A DNA stretch of 43,045 bases. Origin: Sulfuritalea sp. Its GTDB lineage: Bacteria; Pseudomonadota; Gammaproteobacteria; Burkholderiales; Rhodocyclaceae. The notes under the pieces were generated by a model. It was not told the origin of the DNA and searched no databases. It saw only the letters and a program-made list of their open reading frames with translations. Shown here one piece after another: positions 16,454-25,327 of the stretch. Both the position numbers and the translations under genes were made by a program. The DNA is taken from contig JAMPYF010000039.1 of assembly GCA_023700805.1 (NCBI GenBank), positions 1 to 43,045 on the forward strand, written 5' to 3'. Position 1 is the first letter of the stretch. Each line of letters starts with the position of its first letter.

Positions 16454-17680
16454 ATGACCTCCAACGCCCCTGTTCGCGCCGATGCCGCGGTGATTGCGCT
16501 GGTCGGCATGGCCCACGCCACCTCGCATCTGTTTCACCTTTTGTTACCTCCGCTGTTTCCGCTCCTGATGCCGGACTTCGGTTTCGGTTATACCGAGGCG
16601 GGTTTCCTTATGACGGTGTTCTTCGCCATTTCCGGCGTCGGCCAGGCCCTGGCCGGCATCGTCGTCGATCGCTACGGCGCGCGCCGCGTGCTGATGGCCG
16701 GCGTGGGTTTGCTGGCGGCCTCGGGCCTGGCGCTGGCGGCGGCGGTCAACTATTCGATGCTGCTGCTGGCGGTGGCCCTGGCCGGGGTCGGCAACTCGGT
16801 GTTCCATCCGGCGGATTTTTCGCTGCTGAACAAGAAGGTGTCGCCGGCGCGCCTGGGCTACGCCTTTTCCGTGCACGGCCTGTCCGGCAATCTGGGCTGG
16901 GCGATCGGGGCGACCATCTCCGGCACCGCGCTGGCCTGGGCCGGCTGGCGTGGCGCCGGCATCGCGGCGGCGCTGGTGGCCCTGTGTTCGGTGGCCGCCT
17001 TGCAGTTGGCGCGGCCGCTGCTGGACGACCACCGGCCAAGAGTTGGCGCTGGCGCCACGGCGGGCGCGACGACTTTCGGCTTTCTCGGCCTGCCGGCGAT
17101 CTGGCTCGCCTTCATGTTCTTCCTGCTGGTCACCGCGGCCTTCGGCGGCCTGCAGAGTTTTTCGGCGCCGGTGCTGGGCGGCATCTACGGCCTCACGGCG
17201 GCGGCCGGCGTCGCGGCGCTGACGGGCTACCTGCTGGGCTCGGCGGCCGGCATGGTGGCCGGCGGTTTCGTCGCCGTGCGGGTCCATGCGCACGAGCGCA
17301 CGGTGGGCAGCGCGCTGGTCGGCGCCGCGGTCTTCGCTTCGGTGCTGGCGAGCGGCCTGCCGCCGGCCTGGAGCGTGATTCCGCTGATGGTCGGCATCGG
17401 CATCGGCGTCGGCCTTGCCGGCCCTTCGCGCGACCTGCTGGTGCGCCGCGTCGCCACCGAGTCGCTGGCCGGCGGCAATGCCTCGCCGGCTTTCGGCCGC
17501 GTCTATGGCTTCGTTTATTCGGGGCTCGACGTCGGCCTCGCGCTGGGGCCGCTGGCCTTCGGCATGCTGCTCGACGCCGGCGGCCGCGACGGCGTGCTGC
17601 CCGGCGTGGCCCTGCTGCAGATCCTGGCGGTGCTGACGGTGCTGGCCATGGGCCGGCGGGTGGCGCGTCCAGGTGAGTAG
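16454..17680 (+). CDS. MFS transporter
   Basis: 408 residues, about 12 hydrophobic helices. MFS features: DRYGARRVLMAG loop after helix 2, GNSVFHPADFSLLNKKV and FSVHGLSGNLGWAIG in helices 4-5, resembling the fosmidomycin-resistance (Fsr) branch. The central cytoplasmic linker between helices 6 and 7 holds copy D of the dispersed repeat, read RVGAGATAGA from Arg196. Substrate unknown; an efflux role is a guess from the branch. It ends just before a long inverted repeat and converges on the acyl-CoA synthetase. Confidence 0.88.
   Translation: MTSNAPVRADAAVIALVGMAHATSHLFHLLLPPLFPLLMPDFGFGYTEAGFLMTVFFAISGVGQALAGIVVDRYGARRVLMAGVGLLAASGLALAAAVNYSMLLLAVALAGVGNSVFHPADFSLLNKKVSPARLGYAFSVHGLSGNLGWAIGATISGTALAWAGWRGAGIAAALVALCSVAALQLARPLLDDHRPRVGAGATAGATTFGFLGLPAIWLAFMFFLLVTAAFGGLQSFSAPVLGGIYGLTAAAGVAALTGYLLGSAAGMVAGGFVAVRVHAHERTVGSALVGAAVFASVLASGLPPAWSVIPLMVGIGIGVGLAGPSRDLLVRRVATESLAGGNASPAFGRVYGFVYSGLDVGLALGPLAFGMLLDAGGRDGVLPGVALLQILAVLTVLAMGRRVARPGE
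17036..17062 (+). repeat. Dispersed AGTTGGCGCTG repeat, copy D (in MFS gene)
   Basis: CCAAGAGTTGGCGCTGGCG followed by CCACGGCG. Read in sense as R-V-G-A-G-A-T-A from residue 196, in the flexible linker between the two transporter halves. Confidence 0.8.
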
Positions 17681-17701
17681 GTAGTCAGCAAGAAAATACA
17701 T

Positions 17702-17803
17702 TCACCACCAAGACACCAAGTTCACCAAGGGACACCAAGAACTTCGCGTTCTTCTATCAGTTTCTCTTGGTGCATCTTTGTGTTCTTGGTGTCTTGGTGG
17801 TGA
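17702..17803. repeat. Long imperfect inverted repeat (CACCAAG-type) between convergent genes
   Basis: TCACCACCAAGACACCAAG at 17702-17720 is matched exactly in reverse complement at 17785-17803, and the arms continue imperfectly inward, made of degenerate CACCAAG units. The whole can fold into a long hairpin. It fills the gap between the MFS and synthetase stops, so it could end transcription from both sides. Similar CACCAAG repeats occur dispersed in other proteobacterial genomes, as far as I recall. Confidence 0.85.
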
Positions 17804-17813
17804 GATTTTTCCA

Positions 17814-19349
17814 TCAGATCAATTTGGCGCGCCCGGCCCAGTAGGGGTCGCGCAATTCGCGCTTGAGCGTCTTGCCCGCGGCGTTGCGCGGGAAGGCGGG
17901 CAGGATCACGACTTCCTGCACGCGCTGGTAGCGCGCTGCGACGCGCTCGTTGATCCAGTCGCGCAGCCCGCTCGCCGTCGCGTCAGCGCCAACTTTCAAT
18001 ACCACGGCGGCAAGCGGAGTCTCGCCCCAGGTCTCGTGCGGGATGCCGAACACGGCGACCTCCGCCACTGCCGGATGGCGGCTGGCGATGTCCTCGATGT
18101 CGCGCGGATAGACCTTGACCCCGCCCGAGTCGATCATGTCCTTCTTGCGATCGACGAGGTACAGATAACCGTCGTCGTCCAGATAGCCGATGTCGCCGCT
18201 GTGGATCCAGCCGAAGCGCAGGGTTTCCGCGGTGAGTTGCGGCTTGCCCCAGTAGCCCTGCATGACGAAGGGCCCGCGGCCGACGATCTCGCCGGGCTGG
18301 CCGTGTGGCACGTCATGGCCGGCCTCGTCGACGATGCGCACTTCGCTGAAGGGCGGCGGGCAGCCGACCGAGCCGGCCTTCCTCACCGCATCGGTCTTGT
18401 CGAGGATGGTGACGAAGCCTTCGGTGAGGCCGTAGAGTTCGTGGAAGCGGCCGGGCAGCAGCCGGTTCAGCTGGTCCTTGCGCGGCTGCGCCAGCGGCGC
18501 GCCGAGCGAGAGGATCATCTGCAGCGAGGCCAGCCTGGCCGGGTCGAAGGCCGGCGAGTCGAGCAGGGCGATGATCTGCGCCGGCACCACCATGATGTGC
18601 GTGACCTGCTCGCGGGCGATCGTTTCGATCATCGCCGCGGCGTCGAACTGGCGCTGCAGGATATAGGTGGCGCCGAGGTGGAAGGCCGGCATCAGGGTGA
18701 CGAAGGCGCCGTTGAAGACGATGGCGCCGGTGTGCAGCACCACCGATTCCGGCGTCATGCGCCAGGCGGCGCCCAGCAGCAGGGCGTACATGGCGCGCAC
18801 GCGATGGCTGTGCATGATGCCCTTGGGCAGGCCGGTGGTGCCCGAGGTATACATGATGTTGAACAGGTCGTCGGGACCGACGCCCGCGGCGGGCGGTGCG
18901 CCCTCCGGCGCCGCCGCGGCGAGCGCCGCATAGTCGCCCCAGGGCGGCTCGCCGCCGTCGATCAGCAGGATGCGCTCGGGCGCCAGGGTCGCCAGTTCCG
19001 GCAGCACGGCGGCGACCACCGGCAGCAGGCTGTTCTGGGTGACGAGGCAGACCGCGCCGGCGTCCTTGATCAGGCTGGACAGGCCGACGCCGGTCAGCAG
19101 CGGCGACAGCGGCACGGCGACGGCGCCGATCCGGGCGCAGGCCCAGTAGAGTTCCAGCAGTTCCAGGGTGTTGGGCAGCAAGGTGGCGACGCGCTGGGTC
19201 TTTTTCACGCCCAGCGCGGTCAGCAGGTGGGCGGCGCGATCGACGCGGGTGCTGAAGCCCAGGTAGTCGAGGCGCTGCTGCTCGAACACCACCGCCGTGG
19301 CCTGGGGGCGATAACGGGCATGGTGCGCCAGCAGCGATGAGAGTTCCAT
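17814..19349 (-). CDS. AMP-forming acyl-CoA synthetase (class I adenylate-forming enzyme)
   Basis: 511 residues. Activates a carboxylic acid as acyl-AMP and transfers it to CoA. Motifs: YTSGTTGLPKG near residue 170, YGLTEG near 345, SGDIGYLDDDGYLYLVDRKKD near 400, and the catalytic lysine in PRNAAGKTLKREL (Lys493). That stretch matches PXXXXGK, the motif recognised by Pat-type acetyltransferases that switch off such enzymes. Substrate is unclear (short or medium acid). The segment LKVGADATA (Lys452 on) is copy E of the dispersed repeat. It starts 39 bases after the GAF cyclase stop on the same strand, so co-transcription is likely. Confidence 0.92.
   Translation of the reverse strand: MELSSLLAHHARYRPQATAVVFEQQRLDYLGFSTRVDRAAHLLTALGVKKTQRVATLLPNTLELLELYWACARIGAVAVPLSPLLTGVGLSSLIKDAGAVCLVTQNSLLPVVAAVLPELATLAPERILLIDGGEPPWGDYAALAAAAPEGAPPAAGVGPDDLFNIMYTSGTTGLPKGIMHSHRVRAMYALLLGAAWRMTPESVVLHTGAIVFNGAFVTLMPAFHLGATYILQRQFDAAAMIETIAREQVTHIMVVPAQIIALLDSPAFDPARLASLQMILSLGAPLAQPRKDQLNRLLPGRFHELYGLTEGFVTILDKTDAVRKAGSVGCPPPFSEVRIVDEAGHDVPHGQPGEIVGRGPFVMQGYWGKPQLTAETLRFGWIHSGDIGYLDDDGYLYLVDRKKDMIDSGGVKVYPRDIEDIASRHPAVAEVAVFGIPHETWGETPLAAVVLKVGADATASGLRDWINERVAARYQRVQEVVILPAFPRNAAGKTLKRELRDPYWAGRAKLI
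17973..17999 (-). repeat. Dispersed AGTTGGCGCTG repeat, copy E (in acyl-CoA synthetase gene)
   Basis: On the minus strand ATTGAAAGTTGGCGCTGACG followed by CGACGGCG. Read in sense as K-V-G-A-D-A-T-A from residue 452. Confidence 0.8.
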
Positions 19350-19388
19350 GGTCGGCTCCTGTTCAGGCGGAAATCGCCGCGCCGCGGA

Positions 19389-21746
19389 CTAGCGGCCGGG
19401 CAGGGTCCACACCCCGTCCCATTCGTCGGGCGGCGGGTGGTCGCGATAGATGCGGCAGCGTTCGAGGTAGATTTTCGACGGCCCGTCGTCGGGGTGGGCG
19501 TCGATCGCCTGCCGGAAACAGCTTTTCGCTGCGGCCCAGTCGCGCTGGCGATAGAGCGCCAGTCCCTTGCCGAATGCATCGAGCACGTCTTCACGGTGCG
19601 GAAAACTGTCCTCCGAGTGATGGCCGAGCGCTTCGTAAATCGCCACCGGCGTGGCCCTGCCGCGCACCCGGATCAGGTCTATCTCGCGGGCCGCGGCGTG
19701 ATCCTTGATCGCCGCCCAGGTCGCGTCGCACATCAGGATCGAGGTGCCATAGAACTTGTTGGCGCCTTCCAGGCGTTCGGCCAGATTGACCCGGTCGCCG
19801 ATCACCGTGTATTCCATGCGCTTGAGCGAGCCGATGTTGCCGGCGACCACGTTGCCGGTGCTGATGCCGACGCCGATCTGGATCTGCTCGCCGCCGCGCG
19901 CGACGCGCCGCCGGTTGAGCTTGTGCAGCGCGGTCAGCATCTTGTTGCCGACCATCACCGCATTGCTGGCGTCGTCGTCGCTTTGCAGCACCGAGCCGAA
20001 CACCGCCATGATCATGTCGCCGATGTACTTGTCGAGCACGCCGTCGTGGGCGAAGACGATATCCACCATGTCGGTGAAGTACTCGTTGAGCAGGGCCACG
20101 GTTTCCCTGGCGCCCAGGCGTTCGGAGATCGAGGTGAAGCCGCGGATGTCGGAAAACAGTACGCTGACGTCGCGTCCGGTGCCGCCCAGCTCCGCCTCGC
20201 CGCTTTCCATGAGCTTGTCCACCACGGTCTTGCTCATGTAGCGCGACATGGTGTTGCGCAGGCGCTTTTCGCGCGTGATGTCCTCCATCATCAGCATGTA
20301 GCCGATCGGTTCGTTGCTGGTGCTGGCCAGCGCCACCGTGGACAGGTTGACCGAGACGGCTTCGCTGCCTTCGACCAGCAGGTCGGTGTCGACCGTGATG
20401 TCGGTCTTGCCCGAGGCGCGAACTTTTTCCAGGCTGTTGGCCACCCAACGGTTGCGGCCGGGAAAGAGTTGTTCCAGCCGGTGACCGACCAGGTCCGCGG
20501 TGCGGCGGCGCAGGATGCGCAATGCAGCGCCGTTGACCTTGCGCACTATGCCGTCGGCGTCGAGCGTCAGCACCGCATTGTTCATGCTGTGCAGGATGGC
20601 CTCGTTGTAGTTGCGCGCGACATTGACTTCCTCGAACAACTGCGCGTTTTCGATGGCGACGGCGGCCTGTGCCGAAAAGGCGCGCAGGCGGCGTTCGTCG
20701 GCGCTGCCGAACCTGCCGCCCTTGCGGTTCAGGATCTGCATGACGCCGATCTTGCGCTCGCCGCGGGCGACGATCGGCATGCACAGCATGCTGATGGTGC
20801 GGTAGCCGGTGTGGTGGTCGAACTCGGGATTGAAGCGGGCATCGCCGTAGGCATCGGCGATGTTGATCACCTGGCCGCTGCTGAAGCATTCGCCGGCAAT
20901 GCCGGCTTGCGCCGGGAACCGGATCGTGCCGCCGGCAATGCCGCCGGCGACGCGGGAATACAGTTCGTCGCTGGCCGGGTCGTAGAGAAACAGGCTGCCG
21001 CGGTCGGCATCGAGCAGCGTCGTTGCCGCCGTCATGATCTTCATCAGCAGCGGATCGAGGTGGATCTCGGAGACGATCGAACTGCTGATTTCGAGCAGCA
21101 TGGCTTCCTCGCGCTGCTGGCGCTCGACCTTCTCGAACAGGTGGGCGTTCTCCAGTGCCGCGGAAGCCTGCAGCGAAAGTCCTTCGAGCAGCTGCTGGTC
21201 TTCGGCATCGAAATCGCCGTTGCGCTTGTTCAGCACCTGGGCGATGCCGATCACCTCGCGCTTCTTGTTGCGGATCGGCACGCAGAGGATGTTGCGCGTG
21301 TGGTAGCCGGTATGCCGGTCGACCTCCTGGTTGAAGCGAGGGTCGGCATAGGCGTCGGCGATGATCACCGCCTCGCCGCCGGCGAATACCGCGCCGGCCA
21401 CGCCGACCTGGCTGGGGAAGCGGATCTCGCCGATGGTATCGCCCTGCAGCACGCGCGAGAACAGCTCGTCGGCCTCGCGATCGTAAAGGAACAGCGAACT
21501 GCGGTCGGCATTCAGCGCTTCGGTGACCACCGCCATCAGGCGCGGAAACAGTACGTCGAGGGAAAGGCTGTCGGTTACGCGGTTGGCGATGTCGGCCAGC
21601 GCCGAGGTGCGCCGCAACTGTTCGGTGATGCGATGGAACAGCCGCGCCTTGCCCGCATCGTCGAGGCCGCGCAACAGGCGATCGATATCCTCTTCCTGCA
21701 GGTGCTGTTCAAGGATTTCGCGAATGGTTTCGAGGCCGACTTGCAT
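19389..21746 (-). CDS. GAF-GAF-PAS adenylate cyclase (class III)
   Basis: 785 residues. Order: helical N-terminus, GAF1 (about 55-205), GAF2 (225-375), PAS (385-490), cyclase (520-700), TPR-like tail with YLERC and WDGVW. The cyclase keeps metal Asp533 and Asp577, Lys573 and Thr647 (adenine-type pair, as in cyanobacterial CyaB1), and Asn654/Arg658. It should make cAMP. Both GAFs carry a version of the NKFDE cyclic-nucleotide motif: N173-K174...F179...D183-Q184 and N340-R341...F346...D350-E351, as in CyaB1/CyaB2 and PDE2, so cAMP feedback is plausible. No membrane helix. It precedes the acyl-CoA synthetase by 39 bases. Confidence 0.93.
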   Translation of the reverse strand: MQVGLETIREILEQHLQEEDIDRLLRGLDDAGKARLFHRITEQLRRTSALADIANRVTDSLSLDVLFPRLMAVVTEALNADRSSLFLYDREADELFSRVLQGDTIGEIRFPSQVGVAGAVFAGGEAVIIADAYADPRFNQEVDRHTGYHTRNILCVPIRNKKREVIGIAQVLNKRNGDFDAEDQQLLEGLSLQASAALENAHLFEKVERQQREEAMLLEISSSIVSEIHLDPLLMKIMTAATTLLDADRGSLFLYDPASDELYSRVAGGIAGGTIRFPAQAGIAGECFSSGQVINIADAYGDARFNPEFDHHTGYRTISMLCMPIVARGERKIGVMQILNRKGGRFGSADERRLRAFSAQAAVAIENAQLFEEVNVARNYNEAILHSMNNAVLTLDADGIVRKVNGAALRILRRRTADLVGHRLEQLFPGRNRWVANSLEKVRASGKTDITVDTDLLVEGSEAVSVNLSTVALASTSNEPIGYMLMMEDITREKRLRNTMSRYMSKTVVDKLMESGEAELGGTGRDVSVLFSDIRGFTSISERLGARETVALLNEYFTDMVDIVFAHDGVLDKYIGDMIMAVFGSVLQSDDDASNAVMVGNKMLTALHKLNRRRVARGGEQIQIGVGISTGNVVAGNIGSLKRMEYTVIGDRVNLAERLEGANKFYGTSILMCDATWAAIKDHAAAREIDLIRVRGRATPVAIYEALGHHSEDSFPHREDVLDAFGKGLALYRQRDWAAAKSCFRQAIDAHPDDGPSKIYLERCRIYRDHPPPDEWDGVWTLPGR

Positions 21747-21910
21747 GCGCGAGGTGAGCGGAAGTCCAATTGGCTATGGATGCCGGCATTGTAACCATCC
21801 GCGGTGGCTTTGCTCGCGTCGTTTGCGGGCCTGGCCAACTCCGCAGGGGGATCATCAGAATCGGTTGGTGCCCTGGATGCGTCGGCACGCCAGGGCCCGT
21901 GCCCGGGGAA

Positions 21911-22495
21911 TCAGCCGCCGAGCGCGGCGTGGCGCGGGCAGGAGACGAGGTGATCGTTGACCATGCCGGTCGCCTGCATGTGGGCGTAGACGACCGTGGG
22001 GCCGATGAAGCGGAAGCCGCGGCGCTTGAGTTCCCGCGACAGCGCCTCGGCCTCCGGCGTGATGGCGGGGATGTCGGCCAGCTTGCGGCGGCGGTTGATG
22101 CGCGGGCGGCCATCGACAAAGGCCCACAGCAACTGGCCCAGGCTGCCGCCCTGCTCATAGAGGTCCAGGGTGGCGCGGGCATTGCCGATGCTGGCGGCAA
22201 TCTTCAAGCGGTTCCTGACTATGCCGGCATCGCCCAGCAGCCGCGCCACGTCCTGCTCGCCGTAGCGCGCGATCCGGGCCGGATCGAAGTTGTCGAAGGC
22301 GCGCCGGTAGTTCTCGCGCTTCCTCAGGATGGTGATCCACGACAGGCCGGCCTGCGCCCCTTCGAGGATCAGGAACTCGAACAGACTGCGCTCGTCGTGG
22401 CAGGGCACGCCCCATTCGGTGTCGTGATAGGCGACGTAGAGCGGGTCGTCGCCGCACCACGGGCATCGCGCGCTGCGGGTCGGTGTGTCGGTCAT
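21911..22495 (-). CDS. tag: Tag, 3-methyladenine-DNA glycosylase I
   Basis: 194 residues from the ATG at 22495. Removes 3-methyladenine from DNA. Family sequence: CPWCGDDPLYVAYHDTEWGVP, FEFLILEGAQAGLSWITILRKRENYR (catalytic Glu), FVDGRPRIN, SRELKRRGFRFIGPTVVYAHMQATGMVNDH, with His and Cys of VNDHLVSCPRH completing the zinc site with the N-terminal Cys. It lies among signalling genes on the same strand with gaps of 90 and 164 bases, so it is probably not part of their circuit. Confidence 0.96.
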   Translation of the reverse strand: MTDTPTRSARCPWCGDDPLYVAYHDTEWGVPCHDERSLFEFLILEGAQAGLSWITILRKRENYRRAFDNFDPARIARYGEQDVARLLGDAGIVRNRLKIAASIGNARATLDLYEQGGSLGQLLWAFVDGRPRINRRRKLADIPAITPEAEALSRELKRRGFRFIGPTVVYAHMQATGMVNDHLVSCPRHAALGG

Positions 22496-22585
22496 GGTCG
22501 GTGGCGGCTCACGGCTGTGTCGGGGGCGTTTCGGGGAAATGCGGGGCAAGGCGGATCTGCGCGATGATACCGCCGCGCGCCGCGC

Positions 22586-23710
22586 TCAGGCCGGGATTGC
22601 GGCGCAGACCGTGGCGACGCGGTTGCGGCCCTCGTGCTTGGCGCGATAGACGCCCTCGTCGGCCTGCTTGACCAGGTCCTCGTAACCCTTCATCGTCGCG
22701 TCCCGCACGGCAACGCCGATGCTGATGCTGCCGTGCCATTCGCTCTTGCCGGCCGGCACGCGCAGGGTGGCGACCTCGTGGCGCAATTGCTCGGCCAGTC
22801 GCAGGGCGCCTTGCAGCGGCGTGTTGGGACAGATGACGAGAAATTCGTCGCCGCCGAGACGGCATACCACGTCGTCGGTGCGCACGGCATGCAGCAGGCG
22901 CCGCGACAACTGGCGCAGGACCGCGTCGCCGGCATCGTGGCCGCAGTTGTCGTTGATCGCCTTGAAGCCATCGGCATCGATCATCATGCAGGCCAGCGCT
23001 CTGTCGTCGCGCAATGCGGCCTGCCATTCGCGCTCCAGGGCGCGCAGGCCGCGGCGGCGGTTCGGCAGGCCGGTCAGGACGTCGGTCATGGCCATGTCTT
23101 CGAGGCGCTGGTTGGCCTCGGACAGTTCCCGCGTGCGTTCGGCGACCTTGGCTTCCAGCGTCTGGTTCAGGTCGAACAGCGCGCGGTTGCGCTCCGAGAC
23201 CTGGTGAAACAGGCCGTTGAGCGCATGCAGCAGCGCCGAAGTGGCAGGGTCCTGGTGGATATGGTCCGCCGCATAGGCTTCCTGCGGCGATGCTCCGGCT
23301 TCGATCGCCGCGATCTGGCGGGCCATCACCTGGTCCGAGCCGAGGATGTGGTACGCCAGCCAGTGGGTCAGGAACATCAGCAGGGATTCGGCATTGCTGC
23401 GGTTTGCGAATGACATGACGCCGTGCATGCGCGTCACATCCTGCAGGAAGCTGGCATGCTCTTCGCGATGCCGCGCGACGTGGCGCGAGTCGACCTGCTT
23501 GCGCGCCATCAGCTGTTCTTCTTCGCGGAAATGATAGTCGGCATACGCCGCCAGTTCGCCGAACACGGCTTCGGTGTCGGCGGCCAGGGCGCCTTCCCGC
23601 CGCATCAGCAGTTCGCCATAACGGTTGATGACGTCCACCAGGTGGTGGTGCTGCCGGTCGACTTCGGACAGGCCGGTGATGAAGTATTCGCCCCAGGCGA
23701 AGGATTCCAT
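22586..23710 (-). CDS. Hemerythrin-GGDEF diguanylate cyclase
   Basis: 374 residues. N-terminal bacteriohemerythrin (about 5-130) with all di-iron ligands: His21, His60, Glu64, His81, His85, His121, Asp126. A coiled-coil stretch (165-205) leads to a GGDEF domain with intact GGDEF at 286-290 and the inhibitory RxxD site RTDD at 277-280. It should make cyclic di-GMP under control of O2 or NO bound at the iron pair, as reported for Vibrio cholerae Bhr-DGC. It starts 22 bases downstream of the hemerythrin adenylate cyclase and is surely co-transcribed, placing two second messengers under the same type of sensor. Confidence 0.94.
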   Translation of the reverse strand: MESFAWGEYFITGLSEVDRQHHHLVDVINRYGELLMRREGALAADTEAVFGELAAYADYHFREEEQLMARKQVDSRHVARHREEHASFLQDVTRMHGVMSFANRSNAESLLMFLTHWLAYHILGSDQVMARQIAAIEAGASPQEAYAADHIHQDPATSALLHALNGLFHQVSERNRALFDLNQTLEAKVAERTRELSEANQRLEDMAMTDVLTGLPNRRRGLRALEREWQAALRDDRALACMMIDADGFKAINDNCGHDAGDAVLRQLSRRLLHAVRTDDVVCRLGGDEFLVICPNTPLQGALRLAEQLRHEVATLRVPAGKSEWHGSISIGVAVRDATMKGYEDLVKQADEGVYRAKHEGRNRVATVCAAIPA

Positions 23711-23732
23711 GGTGTTCCGCCCCGTTTCCGGC

Positions 23733-25118
23733 CTAATGCACGAATCCCGGCTCCGGCTCGAGCACCGCGGGATTGCGCAGGAAGCTGCCGAGATGCCGGT
23801 CGGTCTTGGTGGTGTGGTTGATCAGCCAGTCGACCAGCAGCAGCTGGATGCGGAATTTGATGTAGGTCGGGTCGCTGTTGCCGTTTTCGATCTCGTCGCG
23901 CAGCTTCAGATAATAGGTCTGGAAGGTGCGATGCTCATGCACATGCTGTTCGAGGAAGGGGTAGTGCGATTCGCGCATCAGGCGTTCCTCGTCGCGAAAG
24001 TGATTGACGACATAGCGGCCGAGGAAGTCGAGGACTTCATTGACTTCGACGTGGCTGCCGCTCCTGACCCGGTCGGAAAGGCGGCGCATCTGCTCCAGCA
24101 ACTGCCGGTGCTGGGCGTCGATTTCCGCCACGCCGATGGAAAATTCCTCGCGCCATTCCGGGACCAGGTCGAGTTCGCCCGTGCTTTCATGCTCGCCGCT
24201 GGCCAGATAGCGCTCGCAGCGTTCGAGGTACAGTTCGACCACCGAGTCCGTCGGCCCCGCTGCGCGGCATTGCTGCAGCAGGGCGCGCGAGCGTTCGACG
24301 TCGCGCAGGTGATAGCAGGCGACGGCATGTCCGAACTGGGACAGGGTGCGTCGCTTGGCGTCGCGCAGCTCGGTGGGGTCGGCGTCGAACACCTCATAGA
24401 CCGACTGGGGATGGACCTTTCCCTTGACCCGCACGCGGTCGATCAGGCGGATCGAGTAGCGCGACGCGTCGGTCAGCCCGTACAGCGTGTGTTCGCTGAT
24501 CAGCAGCGGCGCGCCATAGATGCGGGTGATGCTTTGCAGTCGCGAGGCGAGGTTCACCGTGTCGCCGATCACCGTGGTTTCCATGCGGTTCTGCGCGCCT
24601 ATGGTGCCCAGCATGGTGATGCCCGAATTCAGGCCGACGCCGATGCGCAGCGGGTAATAGCTGGCGCGCTGGCGCCCGTCGTTGTAGCGTTCGAGATTGC
24701 GCAGCATGCCGATGGCGGCGCGCAGGCCGTCGTCGCTGCCGCCGGGGAACAGCGCCATGATGCCGTCGCCGACGAACTTGTCGATGAATCCGCCGAAGCG
24801 CTCGATGATGGGGCCGACTTCGCCCAGGTAGGAATTCAGGAAGCGGAAATTCTCCTGCTGGTTCATCGATTCCGACAGCGTGGTGAAATCGCGGATGTCG
24901 GAAAACAGCACGGTCAGCGCCTGGTCGGCGTGCTGGCCGAGCCGAGCCTGGAGGATGCTGTTGGCGCCCATCAGCTTCATGAACTGGCTCGGCACGAACA
25001 GCCGATACGCCAGTTCCGTCAGCGCCAGTTCATTGCGGGTGCGCTCGTGCGCCGCCTTCTCCTGCTCCAGGGCCGTGCGCAGGTCTTCCAGTTCGTGTTC
25101 GCCAGCGGGCGCGTTCAT
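23733..25118 (-). CDS. Adenylate cyclase fused to bacteriohemerythrin (complete iron site)
   Basis: 461 residues from the ATG at 25118, chosen because AGGA lies eight bases upstream. A short coiled coil, then a class III cyclase (about 65-245) with Asp74, Lys114, Asp118, Thr182, Asn189, Arg193: full metal and adenine-type residues. A TPR-like linker ending ELYLERC (250-305) follows, then bacteriohemerythrin (320-450) with His337, His373, Glu377, His392, His396, His435, Asp440, all canonical. It is cytosolic, with no membrane helix. The sensor sits after the catalyst, the reverse of most cyclases. Paralogue of the protein at 28115. Confidence 0.93.
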   Translation of the reverse strand: MNAPAGEHELEDLRTALEQEKAAHERTRNELALTELAYRLFVPSQFMKLMGANSILQARLGQHADQALTVLFSDIRDFTTLSESMNQQENFRFLNSYLGEVGPIIERFGGFIDKFVGDGIMALFPGGSDDGLRAAIGMLRNLERYNDGRQRASYYPLRIGVGLNSGITMLGTIGAQNRMETTVIGDTVNLASRLQSITRIYGAPLLISEHTLYGLTDASRYSIRLIDRVRVKGKVHPQSVYEVFDADPTELRDAKRRTLSQFGHAVACYHLRDVERSRALLQQCRAAGPTDSVVELYLERCERYLASGEHESTGELDLVPEWREEFSIGVAEIDAQHRQLLEQMRRLSDRVRSGSHVEVNEVLDFLGRYVVNHFRDEERLMRESHYPFLEQHVHEHRTFQTYYLKLRDEIENGNSDPTYIKFRIQLLLVDWLINHTTKTDRHLGSFLRNPAVLEPEPGFVH

Positions 25119-25214
25119 GATTCGCATCCTGAAAACGACGGCATGCGGCAGGTTGCAGGATCGCGGCGCCGTCGCGGCCCCTGGGGGCCCTAACCGCCGA
25201 TCCCGCAAAAATAA

Positions 25215-25232
25215 TAGACCACAACTAGTCTA
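25215..25232. promoter_or_regulatory. Possible operator upstream of the hemerythrin cyclase
   Basis: TAGAC and GTCTA form a perfect inverted repeat with an 8-base spacer in the AT-rich gap about 97 bases before the cyclase start (minus strand). A TATTAT-like sequence overlaps it. The regulator is unknown. Confidence 0.3.
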
Positions 25233-25288
25233 AGGATATTGCGGCGCATCAAAAGCGCGAGGATTTTTCGCCTGCTCCCGGCGGCGCT

Positions 25289-25315
25289 CGCCGTGCCGCC
25301 AGCGCCAACTCCCGG
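25289..25315 (-). repeat. Dispersed AGTTGGCGCTG repeat, copy F (intergenic)
   Basis: On the minus strand CCGGGAGTTGGCGCTGGCG followed by GCACGGCG. It lies in the noncoding gap 12 bases beyond the stop of the acetyltransferase gene. Confidence 0.8.
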
Positions 25316-25327
25316 CGGCGCCGGCCC

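Noticed and set aside
17001..17015. GCAGTTGGCGCGG in the MFS gene as another repeat copy
   Set aside because: Lacks the CTGRCG half and the ACGGCG flank; ordinary Leu-Ala codons explain it.
19437..21794. 785-codon open frame on the plus strand opposite the GAF cyclase
   Set aside because: Shadow frame of a well-supported cyclase; composition is atypical of a folded protein.
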